Source: an uncultured Lachnospiraceae bacterium
GTDB taxonomy: Bacteria; Bacillota; Clostridia; Lachnospirales; Lachnospiraceae
DNA: 64,000 nucleotides
Reading direction: 5' to 3'
Assembly: GCA_949840805.1 (NCBI GenBank)
Contig: CATKXR010000008.1
Location: 59,758-123,757 of the forward strand
The position numbers and the translations under genes are program-made. Below the pieces are notes generated by a model, which did no database searches, was not told the DNA's origin, and saw nothing but the letters and a program-made list of their open reading frames with translations. Shown here in pieces: positions 24,944 through 34,244 of this stretch. Numbering within the stretch: the first letter of the stretch is position 1; every line of letters begins with the position of its first letter.

Positions 24944-26512
24944 TTAATCTCCCAGCAACACACGTTTTCTTTCTATCATTTCCCCGATTCTTGCAATATA
25001 TTGGGAAACATCCTTCACATTCTCACACCGCTCAATCCGGTTTTCCCCTGAGATCACCCGCTTTGTAGTGGTCCCGGCCCCGCAGCCGATGATGGTCTGC
25101 TGTTCCTCCATAATCAGGATATTGTATATGCAGGCTTTCCCCGGCAGGGCATACCCGACGTTTTCAAAATTCCCCGCCATGTTCTTCTGCCGGTACAGAT
25201 AATAAGGCTCCATCCCCATCTCCCGGGCATACCGGGCGGTCATGTCGATGATCTCCTGGGTTCCCACGATTTTATAGTCCTTATAGGCTTCCCGCATGGT
25301 ATTCAGCCTGGCCGCCCGCTTTATGGCAAGAGAATGGACCGTCAGGCTGTCAGGACGTAGCGCCTTCACTTCTTCCATGGTCCTTTTCACATCTTCCTGC
25401 TCCTCCTGTGGCAGCCCCACAATCAGGTCCATATTAATATTGTCAAAACCCTCTTCCCGGGCCAACAGAAATTTCTCCCGGACATCCTCCACCGTATGGC
25501 GCCGCCCGATCAGGTCAAGGGTTTTCTGGTTCATGGACTGGGGATTGATGGAAATCCGGGTAACGCCGTATTTTTTCAATATCTTCAGCTTGTCTTTTGT
25601 AATGCTGTCCGGCCTTCCTGCCTCCACGGTAAATTCCGCGGCGCCCACGCAGTCAAAGGTTTTTGTCAGCTTTTTCATAAAAAGTTCCAGTTCATCCGGC
25701 GGCAGGGAAGTAGGAGTTCCTCCTCCCACATAAACAGAAGACGGACACCTTCCCGCCCGCCCCGCCACATAATCCAGTTCAAAAAAAAGCGCCTCCAGAT
25801 ACTCCCTGACACGTCCTGCCCATTTTTCTATGGGATAGGAGGTAAAGGAACAGTAAAGGCAGGTAGTGGGGCAAAAAGGAATCCCTACATACAGGCTGTA
25901 TCCCTTTTCAAGCGGCCAGCCTTCCGGACATTCCGCCTGGTCCTGCCTCTCTCTCTTCCCTGTGCCGGCGTCCCTTTCTCTCTCTTCCCAATGCCTGGCA
26001 AACCGTGACAAAAGCATTCTTTCCCGCCGGGCCGTCTCCACGCACAGACGGATCTTCTCGTCACTGGCAAAATACATCTCCTTCATGTATCTGACGATCT
26101 CCTCATCGTCCATACCGTCCGCCAGCCTTGTCAGGGCAATCTTTGCAGGCCGGATCCCGGTCAGGGAACCCCAGGGAAGGCTCCTGCCTGTTATTGCCTT
26201 TAAAATCACATACAATCTGCGCTTGATCTTATTCTTTGTCTCTGCCCGGTTGTCATAATCCACCGGAATCGGCTCATCAAAATGATCCAGTTCCCTCCGC
26301 TCCGCCGGCATCGTGCTCCGAAAGCAGCAATGACCTCCCCGGAAAATCACCTGAAGACAAAAGCTTTTCCTGTTCTCCGAAAGCCTCCCGACCACACAAA
26401 GCCCCATATCCGGCGTTTCTTCATATACAAATTGCTCACCGGGGAAAAACGCCATCAAAAGCTCCCGGATATCCTGCTCATATCCATTATCATTTAACAA
26501 TATCCCTATCAT
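24944..26512 (-). CDS. hemZ: Coproporphyrinogen dehydrogenase HemZ (radical SAM)
   Basis: HemZ is the HemN-like radical SAM protein of Firmicutes. The 522-residue product has a divergent N-terminal domain of about 170 residues that is typical of HemZ, then the iron-sulfur motif CPTTCLYCSF (Cys-x3-Cys-x2-Cys), the SAM-binding GGGTPT, and the HemN-like segment VTRISINPQSMNQKTLDLIGR. The annotated reaction is oxidative decarboxylation of coproporphyrinogen III. The true substrate in anaerobes without a full heme pathway is open. It follows the MBL hydrolase gene by 15 bases, apparently in one operon with relA. Confidence 0.88.
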   Translation of the reverse strand: MIGILLNDNGYEQDIRELLMAFFPGEQFVYEETPDMGLCVVGRLSENRKSFCLQVIFRGGHCCFRSTMPAERRELDHFDEPIPVDYDNRAETKNKIKRRLYVILKAITGRSLPWGSLTGIRPAKIALTRLADGMDDEEIVRYMKEMYFASDEKIRLCVETARRERMLLSRFARHWEERERDAGTGKRERQDQAECPEGWPLEKGYSLYVGIPFCPTTCLYCSFTSYPIEKWAGRVREYLEALFFELDYVAGRAGRCPSSVYVGGGTPTSLPPDELELFMKKLTKTFDCVGAAEFTVEAGRPDSITKDKLKILKKYGVTRISINPQSMNQKTLDLIGRRHTVEDVREKFLLAREEGFDNINMDLIVGLPQEEQEDVKRTMEEVKALRPDSLTVHSLAIKRAARLNTMREAYKDYKIVGTQEIIDMTARYAREMGMEPYYLYRQKNMAGNFENVGYALPGKACIYNILIMEEQQTIIGCGAGTTTKRVISGENRIERCENVKDVSQYIARIGEMIERKRVLLGD

Positions 26513-26527
26513 AGTGACCTGTCTTCC

Positions 26528-27175
26528 CTATCTCTTCCGGTACATTACCGCCGGGTTATATTGTTTTTCATACCTGATGGTCGTTGCCTCCCCGTGGCCC
26601 GGGTATACCATCGTATCCTCCGGCAGGACCAGAAGCTTCTCTGTAATAGACCGGACAATCGCCCTCATATCTCCTGTGGGAAGATCCGTCCGCCCCAGGG
26701 AACCGGCAAACAAAGTATCCCCGCTCATCAATACATCCTCTGATTCTATATAATAGCAGACCGACCCGGCCGTATGCCCCGGGGTCTCAAGGACCTTCCA
26801 GGAAAAACCAATGAGCGGCAGCTCATCCCCATCCTTCACCAGCACGTCCGCCTGTACCGTGGTCTGTTCTGTCCCCATGCTCCCGCTCAAATTCATGGAC
26901 GGATCCTGTAAAAGCCGGTCTTCCTCCCTCCCTGCATAGACTTTGCAGGGAAATGCCCGGCAGATATCCTCCACGGCCATAATATGGTCAAAATGTCCAT
27001 GAGTCAAAAGCACCGCCACCGGTCTCACTCCCAATTCCCGGCATTTATTCAGCACATAAGCCCCATTGTCCGCCGGGTCTATCACCACAGCCTCCCTTGT
27101 GCCGTCATTGTAGGCAAGATAGCAATTGGTGCTGACTTCCCCCAGCACATAAGTTTTAATCCGAAAATCACTCAT
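26528..27175 (-). CDS. MBL-fold metallohydrolase, glyoxalase II-like
   Basis: The 215-residue product carries the metallo-beta-lactamase motif THGHFDHI (HxHxDH), a metal-ligand His in TPGHTAGSV, the bridging Asp in LMSGDTLF and a final His in VYPGHGEAT. The order and length match the short glyoxalase II-like group (YcbL-type), which hydrolyses thioesters; the physiological substrate is unknown. The start at 27173-27175 follows GGAAACGAGAG and begins the conserved domain. It sits between relA and hemZ on the same strand, a common trio order in Clostridia. Confidence 0.85.
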   Translation of the reverse strand: MSDFRIKTYVLGEVSTNCYLAYNDGTREAVVIDPADNGAYVLNKCRELGVRPVAVLLTHGHFDHIMAVEDICRAFPCKVYAGREEDRLLQDPSMNLSGSMGTEQTTVQADVLVKDGDELPLIGFSWKVLETPGHTAGSVCYYIESEDVLMSGDTLFAGSLGRTDLPTGDMRAIVRSITEKLLVLPEDTMVYPGHGEATTIRYEKQYNPAVMYRKR

Positions 27176-27246
27176 CTCTCGTTTCCTTCCTTCAGTCTGT
27201 CCCATTTTCTTCCCAAAAGAAAAGCGCTGGCAGCGCTTCCCCGCCG

Positions 27247-29526
27247 TCACCCGGCCGTCCGCTCTATATCCAGCACTCCCTCAATCTGTCTTATCTTATC
27301 TGTCAAACGGGTCAGCTCATCCTTCCCATGAATATCAAATGTCATAATAATGGTGGCTTTCCCCTGCTTGCTGGTACGCACGTTAATGGAGGTGATATCG
27401 ATCTGCCTCTCTGTAAACACCTTGGTAATATCCACAAATATCCCGATCCTGTTGTTGGCGAAAATCCGGATCTCCGTAGAGTACCGCTCTTTGCTTTCGT
27501 CTCCGTCCGTCTGCTGCCACTCTGCGTCTATCAGCCTTACTCTCTCCTCCTCGGGCAGGTTGATCACATTAATACAGTCCGTGCGATGAATGGAAACCCC
27601 TCTTCCCCTGGTGACAAAACCCACGATCTCGTCTCCCGGGACCGGGCTGCAGCACCGGGAAAACCGCACCGCCACGTCATGGATACCCTTGACCACGATG
27701 CCGCTCTTCGATCTTTTGGAAAGAGGCACATGGCTGCTGATATCGCTCAGGCCATCCAGGATATTCCTGTCCGTGACTTCGTTTCGGAGCTTCTTATTGC
27801 GCTCCTCCACCATCTTATTGATGACCTGTCCTTCCTTCAGCCCCCCATGCCCGATGGAAGCCAGCACGGAATCCCAGTCCTTAAAGGCATACCGCTTCAT
27901 GACCTTTTCCTGGAACTCCGGCTTATTCAGCTCCGGGAAATTGATCCCCTTCCCCTTACAGTACCGGTCAATCATCTCCTTGCCTTTGATGATGTTGTCT
28001 TCCTTCAGCTCTGTCTTGAACCATTGGTTAATCTTATTCCTGGCCTGGGTGCTCTTAACCAGGTTCATCCAGTCCCTGCTGGGTCCTTTTGAATTCTGGG
28101 AAGTGATGATCTCAATCTGGTCCCCGTTCTGGATCACATAGTCGATATTTACCAGCTTGCCATTGACCCTGGCCCCTACCATCTTATTGCCTACCGCGCT
28201 GTGGATGGCATAGGCAAAATCGATGGGCGTGGAACCGCTTGGCAGGTTCTTCACATCCCCGGAAGGTGTAAAACAATACACATGGTCAGAAAACAGATCC
28301 AGGTCTCCCTTTACCAGATTCAGAAACTCCCGGGAATCGTCCGTATCCCGCTGCCACTCCAGAATCTGCCGCAGCCAGCTTAGCTTCGCTTCTTCATCCC
28401 CCGCCGCTATCTTGCCGCTGCCGCTCTCCTTATACTTCCAGTGGGCCGCGATTCCGTACTCCGCCGTCCGGTGCATCTCAAAGGTCCGGATCTGAATCTC
28501 AAAAGGCTGGCCCGTGCTGCCGATCAGGGTGGTGTGGAGCGACTGGTACATGTTGGGCTTCGGCATGGCGATATAATCCTTAAACCGCCCCGGAATCGGC
28601 TTATAAAGCTCATGGATCACTCCCAGGGCCGCGTAACAATCCTTCACGCTCTCCACAATAATGCGCACCGCAAATAAATCATAGATCTGGTCCACGGTTT
28701 TATCCTGATTCACCATCTTTTTATAAATGCTGAAAAAATGCTTGACCCGCCCTTCCACGCTGGCAGTAATGCCTGCCTCTATCATGTGGCTGCGCACGTC
28801 GTCCACAATCTTCTGGACAAACTGTTCCCTGGAATCCTTGCGCAGGTTTACCTTTTCCACCAACTCCTGGTATACCTCCGGCTTTAAAAACTTCAGGGAC
28901 AAATCATCAAGTTCCGTCTTAATCCGGGAAATCCCCAGCCGGTCGGCAATGGGCGCATAGATCTCCAATGTCTCCCTGGCCTTCTCCTTCTGCTTCTCCG
29001 GCTTCCAGAACTGGCCGGTCCTCATATTGTGGAGCCGGTCCGCCAGCTTGATGATGATCACCCGGATATCCCTGGCCATGGCGAGGAACATCTTGCGCAG
29101 GTTCTCCGCCTGGATCTCCACCTTGTCTTTGTACCAGGAAAGCTGGGTCAGCTTGGTGACGCCATCCACCAAAAACGCCACCTCGGAACCGAACTCCCTG
29201 GTGGTATCCTCTAAGGTCATGGCCGTATCTTCCACTACATCATGCAGAAGCCCTGAAGCAATGGTCTCTTTATCCATCTCCAGATCCGCCAGGATAATGG
29301 CGACACAAAGCGGATGGATAATATAAGGCTCTCCTGACTTGCGCTTCTGCTCTTTGTGGGCGTCACGGGCAATCCTGTATGCTTTTTCAATCATGGTAAT
29401 ATCATCCGAAGGATGGTATTTCCGGATTGTCAGGACCAGCCTCCGGTACAACTCCTCCGGACTGGTAAAATCAGCAGGATTCTCCAGCTCGATGTTCATT
29501 TTCTTACCCGTATTTTCGTTCGTCAT
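27247..29526 (-). CDS. relA: Bifunctional (p)ppGpp synthetase/hydrolase RelA/SpoT (Rel)
   Basis: Rel makes and degrades the stringent-response alarmones. The 759-residue product has the HD hydrolase domain (SGLLHDVVEDT), the synthetase domain (GRFKDYIAMPKPNMYQSLH), a TGS domain (VYCFTPSGDVKNLPSGSTPI), a zinc-finger/helical part with FSRCCSPVPGDEIVGFV, and a C-terminal ACT domain. Both catalytic domains look intact, as expected for a single Rel of Firmicutes. The start at 29524-29526 follows AAGGTGG; the upstream extension is not conserved. It appears to be the first gene of a relA-MBL-hemZ operon. Confidence 0.94.
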   Translation of the reverse strand: MTNENTGKKMNIELENPADFTSPEELYRRLVLTIRKYHPSDDITMIEKAYRIARDAHKEQKRKSGEPYIIHPLCVAIILADLEMDKETIASGLLHDVVEDTAMTLEDTTREFGSEVAFLVDGVTKLTQLSWYKDKVEIQAENLRKMFLAMARDIRVIIIKLADRLHNMRTGQFWKPEKQKEKARETLEIYAPIADRLGISRIKTELDDLSLKFLKPEVYQELVEKVNLRKDSREQFVQKIVDDVRSHMIEAGITASVEGRVKHFFSIYKKMVNQDKTVDQIYDLFAVRIIVESVKDCYAALGVIHELYKPIPGRFKDYIAMPKPNMYQSLHTTLIGSTGQPFEIQIRTFEMHRTAEYGIAAHWKYKESGSGKIAAGDEEAKLSWLRQILEWQRDTDDSREFLNLVKGDLDLFSDHVYCFTPSGDVKNLPSGSTPIDFAYAIHSAVGNKMVGARVNGKLVNIDYVIQNGDQIEIITSQNSKGPSRDWMNLVKSTQARNKINQWFKTELKEDNIIKGKEMIDRYCKGKGINFPELNKPEFQEKVMKRYAFKDWDSVLASIGHGGLKEGQVINKMVEERNKKLRNEVTDRNILDGLSDISSHVPLSKRSKSGIVVKGIHDVAVRFSRCCSPVPGDEIVGFVTRGRGVSIHRTDCINVINLPEEERVRLIDAEWQQTDGDESKERYSTEIRIFANNRIGIFVDITKVFTERQIDITSINVRTSKQGKATIIMTFDIHGKDELTRLTDKIRQIEGVLDIERTAG

Positions 29527-29712
29527 AGAAAAAGCCACCTTTTCTGAGCATTGTGTTTTCGCAAATAAGTATTTCGTTCTATTGTACACAAAATGCTATT
29601 GATTATCAAGCCCTTTTTTCCAGGCTTCTTATACTTACGATTCACGGAGTAGCTGTGGACAGTAATCTGGGCCGCCTCCATGGCACAACAAACCAAACCG
29701 GCATCCGCTTCT

Positions 29713-30633
29713 TTACAAAAGGATCATCAGCGCTCCCGTAATCATCACGATACTGACTATAATGGACAGGGAATTGACCGCGCTGGCCAGCTCCACATCT
29801 CCGTTCAGCCTGCCGGTAAAGGCCGGGGCCACCGAAGAGACCGGCCCTAAAGCAATCAAAGCAATCGCCTGCCGCACTTCCAGACTATATGGCAGGAAAT
29901 AAAAAGCCGCCAGCGCAAAGGCCACCCCCATTCCATACCGTATAACCATAATCCGCACGATCCTGGCCAGCTTTTCCTTCCCCATCCGGATCTCAAATCC
30001 GATCCCGATCATCAGAAGAGCTAAAAAAGCATTGGCGCTTCCCACTGTACCCGCATAGGCAGTCACCATCTCCGGCAAGGAAATCCTGGCTGTCGCAAGC
30101 AGGGTCATGATCAGATAAGCATCAAAGGGCAGAGAGGAAAAAAGGCTCTTGGCCACGTTTTTCACCGAAGGCTTGTCTCCTGCCCCGGAAGCAATGGAAG
30201 CCATGGTAAACGTTGCCCCTGTACACATAACCGCGTTCCCTGCGTCAAAAAGGCTGGTAGCCGCGAATCCGACCGGCCCCAAAAAGCTCTGGACAAAAGG
30301 CAGGGTAAAATTCCCGACATTATAGCCGGATAGATTAATCATATCAAAAGCCCTTTGCTGCCTGGTTCCAGGCAGGTTTACAAGATAGCCCGTCACCACC
30401 ATAACCAGGTTTGCCGCCACCCCCAGCACACACATAAACAGCAGGGAATTGTCCATGACAATCCTGCTGAAATTGGATACAATAGCGCAGGGAAGGGTAA
30501 TCCGGACCACCACTTTGGAAAAGAGGTAAAAATCATCAGGATGAAAAAATCCCTTTTTCTTCAAGACATACCCTGTAACAATAATCATAATAAAAGCCAC
30601 CGCCTTGGCCAGCACGGTCAGAATCCCTTCCAT
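29713..30633 (-). CDS. AEC family transporter (auxin efflux carrier type)
   Basis: The 306-residue protein has about ten hydrophobic segments in two halves. It keeps the AEC pattern of an N-terminal GYVLKKKGFFHPDD loop, a central INLSGYNVGNFTLPF block and a C-terminal LGPVSSVAPAFTGRLNGDVELAS block. Members export or exchange organic acids such as malate, and some move other small metabolites; the substrate is not deducible. It follows AGGAGGG, is monocistronic and is divergent from the cNMP-binding protein gene. Confidence 0.85.
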   Translation of the reverse strand: MEGILTVLAKAVAFIMIIVTGYVLKKKGFFHPDDFYLFSKVVVRITLPCAIVSNFSRIVMDNSLLFMCVLGVAANLVMVVTGYLVNLPGTRQQRAFDMINLSGYNVGNFTLPFVQSFLGPVGFAATSLFDAGNAVMCTGATFTMASIASGAGDKPSVKNVAKSLFSSLPFDAYLIMTLLATARISLPEMVTAYAGTVGSANAFLALLMIGIGFEIRMGKEKLARIVRIMVIRYGMGVAFALAAFYFLPYSLEVRQAIALIALGPVSSVAPAFTGRLNGDVELASAVNSLSIIVSIVMITGALMILL

Positions 30634-30887
30634 AACGCCCTCCTATCCTTATTATAATAACACTGTCTGCCGTTTCTCTCTGACGGCCCGCAATACGCGG
30701 GCGTCCCGATACCGGATTTGCCATCGCAATATTCTATCAGATATGGAAACGGGACGCAACCGATTTTTCCTTTTTATATTGACTTGCCGGATAAACCCCG
30801 TTAAAATAAAACAGAAAATCTGCCAAGGCTGAGACCTTCAGAAGAATACAAGACATGGCAGGATCCTGCCAGGAAAAGGAGACCCTG

Positions 30888-31373
30888 ATGGAATCAAACG
30901 AATCAAAAATGGTACGCTTTGCCGAAGACGAAGTCATCCTGTGCCAGGGCAGCACGGAAAAAGCCCTTTACAAAATTCTCCATGGAAAAGCAGTTGTTTA
31001 CCTGAATTACGGGCAGGAGGATGAATACATCGTAGGCATCCTGTCAGAACAGCGGTGCTTCGGAGAATTTACCCTTCTGTGCGGCAAGCCAAGCATCTAT
31101 ACGGTCGTCGCTTACAGCGACATCCTGCTTTTACGAATTCCGGAAGAAGATTTTGATTCCTTCATCCGAAGCAACAGCAGCAATGCCATTGACATTATGC
31201 GCAACCTTGCCAATACTGTCGTCACCATGAACTTCAACATCAACCTTATTTTAGAGGAGCTTGAGCAATCCAGCAAAATGGAGCCGGAAAAGATCAGGGA
31301 GATCAGCAGGAGGATTCCTCACTATGCTCCTGTTTCCGCAGAAGAACGCCCCCGTTTTTCCATCTATGGATAA
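30888..31373 (+). CDS. Stand-alone cyclic-nucleotide-binding domain protein
   Basis: The 161-residue product is a Crp-type effector domain: strands around VRFAEDEVILCQG, LYKILHGKAVVYLN and the GEFTLLCGKPSIYTVVA phosphate-cassette region, then a long dimer helix. The helix-turn-helix of Crp/Fnr proteins is absent; the last 30 residues (KIREISRRIPHYAPVSAEERPR) are basic and probably unstructured. The usual Arg of the cAMP pocket is not evident, so it may bind another ligand or none. The start at 30888 follows AAAGGAGA. It is divergent from the AEC gene. The role is unknown; proteins of this kind may act as partner-binding sensors. Confidence 0.75.
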   Translation: MESNESKMVRFAEDEVILCQGSTEKALYKILHGKAVVYLNYGQEDEYIVGILSEQRCFGEFTLLCGKPSIYTVVAYSDILLLRIPEEDFDSFIRSNSSNAIDIMRNLANTVVTMNFNINLILEELEQSSKMEPEKIREISRRIPHYAPVSAEERPRFSIYG

Positions 31374-31535
31374 AGAATTGCCCAAAGACATTTATTTTCA
31401 TTTTTTTCACCAAATTTTCACACACTCCCGGAAATTTAATAAAAAATCAATAGTTTTTTTTCGGCATTTGTAGTAAACTCATGTGTGCAGCGATATAAAC
31501 TATTTAAATTTTCGCAAGAGGAGTGATTAGTAATT

Positions 31536-32357
31536 ATGAAAAAAGCATTGTTGACTGCGGCTATTTTGACTATGGTACTGGGTACGGCTGCCTGTTCTTC
31601 CAAAGCAGGAGATACCCCCGCCACAACCGCCGGAACTTCCACGGAAGCGGCCGAAAGCACAACTGCCACCGAAACATCAGAAGAAGAGACGGAAGCAGAT
31701 TATGACGAGGTATCCATGACCGGCACCGTCACCGCTATGGACGGCGATATCCTCACGGTAAAAGATGACGACGATGACACAGATAAAGACTTTGATTTGT
31801 CCAATGCAGAGATAAATCAGGAATTTCCTCTTTCCGAGGGCGACATCGTAGAGATCATTTATCCCGATGGGACGGAGAAAGACCCGATCCCGGCGATTTC
31901 CCTGGAAGTTTATGAATCCGTGATCGGCCAGAACACCGACCCGTCCGCCACCGGTACGGTTGCCGAGGCTTCCGACGCCACCCTCACCCTTGACTTAGGA
32001 GATGGCGAAAGCTACACCTTTACCATTACCAATGCCTATATTGTAGCGGCAAACGGCATTGCCACCGGCAAGGAAGCCACCGTCACCTATATCGGCGAGA
32101 TAGACGACGAGCCCATCGCCACAAAGGTTGTCATGGAAGATTCCTATGACACCGAGGAAGCCGAGCGGAACGCCTTTGTGGGAAAGGTATCCCAGATCGA
32201 AGAGAACAGCATTGTCCTGGAATCTGCCCAGGAGGAGTTCTATACCTTCACTTCTGATGATATCGACTTCTCCCAGCAGAAGGTCGGCGATACGATCACC
32301 ATCTTCTATACCGGCACCCTCTCCGGCAAAACTATCGCCGCCGAGGAGATCGAATAA
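31536..32357 (+). CDS. Lipoprotein with three internal beta-repeat units
   Basis: The 273-residue precursor has a lipoprotein signal (VLGTAACSS) and a Thr/Glu-rich linker of about 35 residues. Three similar units of 70-80 residues follow, each opening with a short strand pair: SMTGTVTAMDGDILTVKDDD, SATGTVAEASDATLTLDLGD and AFVGKVSQIEENSIVLESAQ. The units look like small OB- or S1-like beta-barrels. The protein is strongly acidic (DDDDDTDKDFD), which could bind calcium. It is anchored outside the membrane; I do not know its function. It follows GAGGAG and ends at a strong terminator. Confidence 0.75.
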   Translation: MKKALLTAAILTMVLGTAACSSKAGDTPATTAGTSTEAAESTTATETSEEETEADYDEVSMTGTVTAMDGDILTVKDDDDDTDKDFDLSNAEINQEFPLSEGDIVEIIYPDGTEKDPIPAISLEVYESVIGQNTDPSATGTVAEASDATLTLDLGDGESYTFTITNAYIVAANGIATGKEATVTYIGEIDDEPIATKVVMEDSYDTEEAERNAFVGKVSQIEENSIVLESAQEEFYTFTSDDIDFSQQKVGDTITIFYTGTLSGKTIAAEEIE

Positions 32358-32400
32358 CCGAAATCCGTCCGCCGGACAGAGATTTTATCCTGAAAATGAA

Positions 32401-32441
32401 AAAGGCCCGCCATACCCTTCCCGGTACGGCAGGCCTTTTTT
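32401..32441. terminator. Bidirectional terminator
   Basis: A stem AAAGGCCYGCCATACC / GGTACGGCAGGCCTTT with a short loop has a T run on each side (TTTTTT on plus, TTTTTCATTTT on minus). It serves the converging lipoprotein and kinase-like genes. Confidence 0.85.
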
Positions 32442-33085
32442 CAGATATCATATCCGACCATCCGGATATATTCCACAATCAGCTCCACCACCTGATCTAA
32501 CTCCAACCGGCTTGCATTGATCGGAAGATCATAGTTGGACACATCCTCCCATTCCTTTCCGGTAAAATAGTGATGATATTCCCTCCGCTGTTTTGTGATC
32601 CGGTTCAGCTTGGAAAGAGCCTCCTTTGTGTCCACGATCCCGTCTACCGCCATGGTACGGCGAATACAGGTATCCGTATCGGCATACACGAAAATCTTGA
32701 TCAGATCTTCCTTTCCTGCCGACTCCAGCACAAAATCCGCGCAGCGTCCCACAATCACACAGGATTCCGAATTGGCCAGCTCCCGGATCACCTCAGACTG
32801 AAATTTAAAAAGATTCTCCGGCGATGTCACATCCCCCTCTGTCTTCGGCGCCCCCACAGGAGCGTGGCGCATCCCTCCCACGATCCGGCGCAGAAGATTA
32901 TTGCCGGCCTTCTCATCCGCCAGCCGGAAATACTGTTCTCCCACCGCGCTTTTCTCCGCTGTCATGCGAAGGATCTCATCGTCATAAAAAGGAATCCCCA
33001 GCTTTTCGGCCAGCTTCTCCCCCACAATCCTCCCCCCGCTTCCATACTGCCGCTCAATGGTGATCACCAGCTTGCTTTTATCCAT
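32441..33085 (-). CDS. Cytidylate-kinase-like family protein
   Basis: The 214-residue product has a P-loop opening (ITIERQYGSGGRIVGEKLAEKLG) and the block FYDDEILRMTAEKSAV that define the cytidylate-kinase-like family (Cmk2 type) abundant in Lachnospiraceae. It also has VIVGRCADFVL and a lid region with Arg residues (TKQRREYHHYFTGKEW). These proteins differ from Cmk of the main pyrimidine pathway and their substrate is unproven. It follows AAGGAGG and converges on the lipoprotein gene. It stands alone. Confidence 0.82.
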   Translation of the reverse strand: MDKSKLVITIERQYGSGGRIVGEKLAEKLGIPFYDDEILRMTAEKSAVGEQYFRLADEKAGNNLLRRIVGGMRHAPVGAPKTEGDVTSPENLFKFQSEVIRELANSESCVIVGRCADFVLESAGKEDLIKIFVYADTDTCIRRTMAVDGIVDTKEALSKLNRITKQRREYHHYFTGKEWEDVSNYDLPINASRLELDQVVELIVEYIRMVGYDI

Positions 33086-33217
33086 AAAATACCTCCTTCC
33101 TTAAAACTAAGTTTTCTTCCATTATACCATGTCCCCTAACCTCGTCAAGTACCTCCCCGCAAGGAACCGACATCCGCCCCCTGCAAATACTACCATTCCC
33201 AGTCCGCCGATAACTTA

Positions 33218-33363
33218 GCCCGGGCTGTTATTCGTACCCCGAAAAACCCTGGAAGAACGTCGGCGCTTAATGAGCTGAGACGCTTTTCTCAGCGAATTTA
33301 GCGTCCGCTACGTTCTTCACGGAGCGAAAGCGCGTTTTGCGGGGTACGAATAACAGCCCGGGC
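33218..33363 (+). repeat. 146-bp palindromic repeat, copy A
   Basis: Perfect 24-bp terminal arms (33218-33241 and 33340-33363) enclose a second stem GAAGAACGT (33252-33260) / ACGTTCTTC (33310-33318) and an apical stem GCTGAGA (33274-33280) / TCTCAGC (33287-33293). Copies B (41031-41176) and C (49950-50095) have the same length and plan. The copy sits in the 360-base gap between the kinase-like gene and the ABC ATPase gene; apart from it I see nothing else there. Confidence 0.85.
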
Positions 33364-33446
33364 GGACCCTTCGCGAATCAAATCATACCATACATACCAC
33401 GAAACCAAAAAAGCCCTGCCCCCACAGGACAAGGCCCATCTTCATC

Positions 33447-34244
33447 TTATTTTGTCAGCATCATTCTGTCATTTGCAAAGCTCCCCCCGCTGGCCTCCGC
33501 AAACTTATGCAGCAGATCCTCCACCGTAAGCTTCTTCTTCTCCTCCCCCGACACGTCATAAATGATCTGCCCGTCATTCATCATAATAAGCCGGTTGCCG
33601 ATATGGATGGCATCCCGCATATTGTGTGTGATCATCAGGGTAGTCAAGCGGTCCTGGTTGACAATGGTCTCCGTGGTCTCCAAAACCTTTGCCGCCGTCT
33701 TTGGATCCAGGGCTGCCGTGTGCTCATCCAGCAAAAGCAGTTTCGGCTTTTCCAGAGTGGCCATCAAGAGGGTAAGGGCCTGCCGCTGTCCGCCGGAAAG
33801 CAGCCCCACCTTGGACGTAAGGCGGTTCTCCAGCCCCAGATTCAGCTTCGCCAGAAGATCCCGGTACAGTTTTCTCTCGCTGTTTACGATACCGGACTTT
33901 AAAGTGCGCCTGTGTCCTCTGCGCAGCGCCAGGGCAAGATTCTCCTCAATCCCCATGGTAGCCGCGGTGCCGTTCATGGGATCCTGGAACACTCTCCCCA
34001 AAAACGCCGCCCTCTTGTGTTCGGACAACATGGTCACATCCCTGCCGTCAATGAGGATCTTTCCCTCATCCACCCGCCACGTGCCGGCAATGGCGTTTAA
34101 AAGAGTGGACTTCCCGGCGCCATTTCCTCCGATTACGGTCACAAAATCCCCGTCCGCCAGGGTAAGATTCAATCCCCGGAGGGCTTTCTTCTCATTGACC
34201 GTACCTGGATTAAAGGTCTTGGATATATTTATCACCTCAAGCAT
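33447..34244 (-). CDS. ABC transporter ATP-binding protein, TrpXYZ-type
   Basis: The 265-residue ATPase has Walker A GGNGAGKST, signature LSGGQRQAL, Walker B LLLLDEHTAALDP and the switch His in MITHNMRDAI. The start at 34242-34244 follows GGGAGG and begins at MLEVINISKTF. It overlaps the end of the permease gene by eight bases. Together with the permease (313 aa) and the binding lipoprotein it forms the three-gene uptake system of the COG1101/COG4120/COG2984 group. Characterised members bind tryptophan or tyrosine, but many are uncharacterised. Confidence 0.85.
   Translation of the reverse strand: MLEVINISKTFNPGTVNEKKALRGLNLTLADGDFVTVIGGNGAGKSTLLNAIAGTWRVDEGKILIDGRDVTMLSEHKRAAFLGRVFQDPMNGTAATMGIEENLALALRRGHRRTLKSGIVNSERKLYRDLLAKLNLGLENRLTSKVGLLSGGQRQALTLLMATLEKPKLLLLDEHTAALDPKTAAKVLETTETIVNQDRLTTLMITHNMRDAIHIGNRLIMMNDGQIIYDVSGEEKKKLTVEDLLHKFAEASGGSFANDRMMLTK

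Noticed and set aside
30783..30887. Possible thiamine riboswitch-like text (GCTGAGACC) before the cNMP-binding protein
   Set aside because: Only the short CTGAGA match is present; the rest of the TPP aptamer, including the ACCCTTTGAACCTGAT-like part, is missing.
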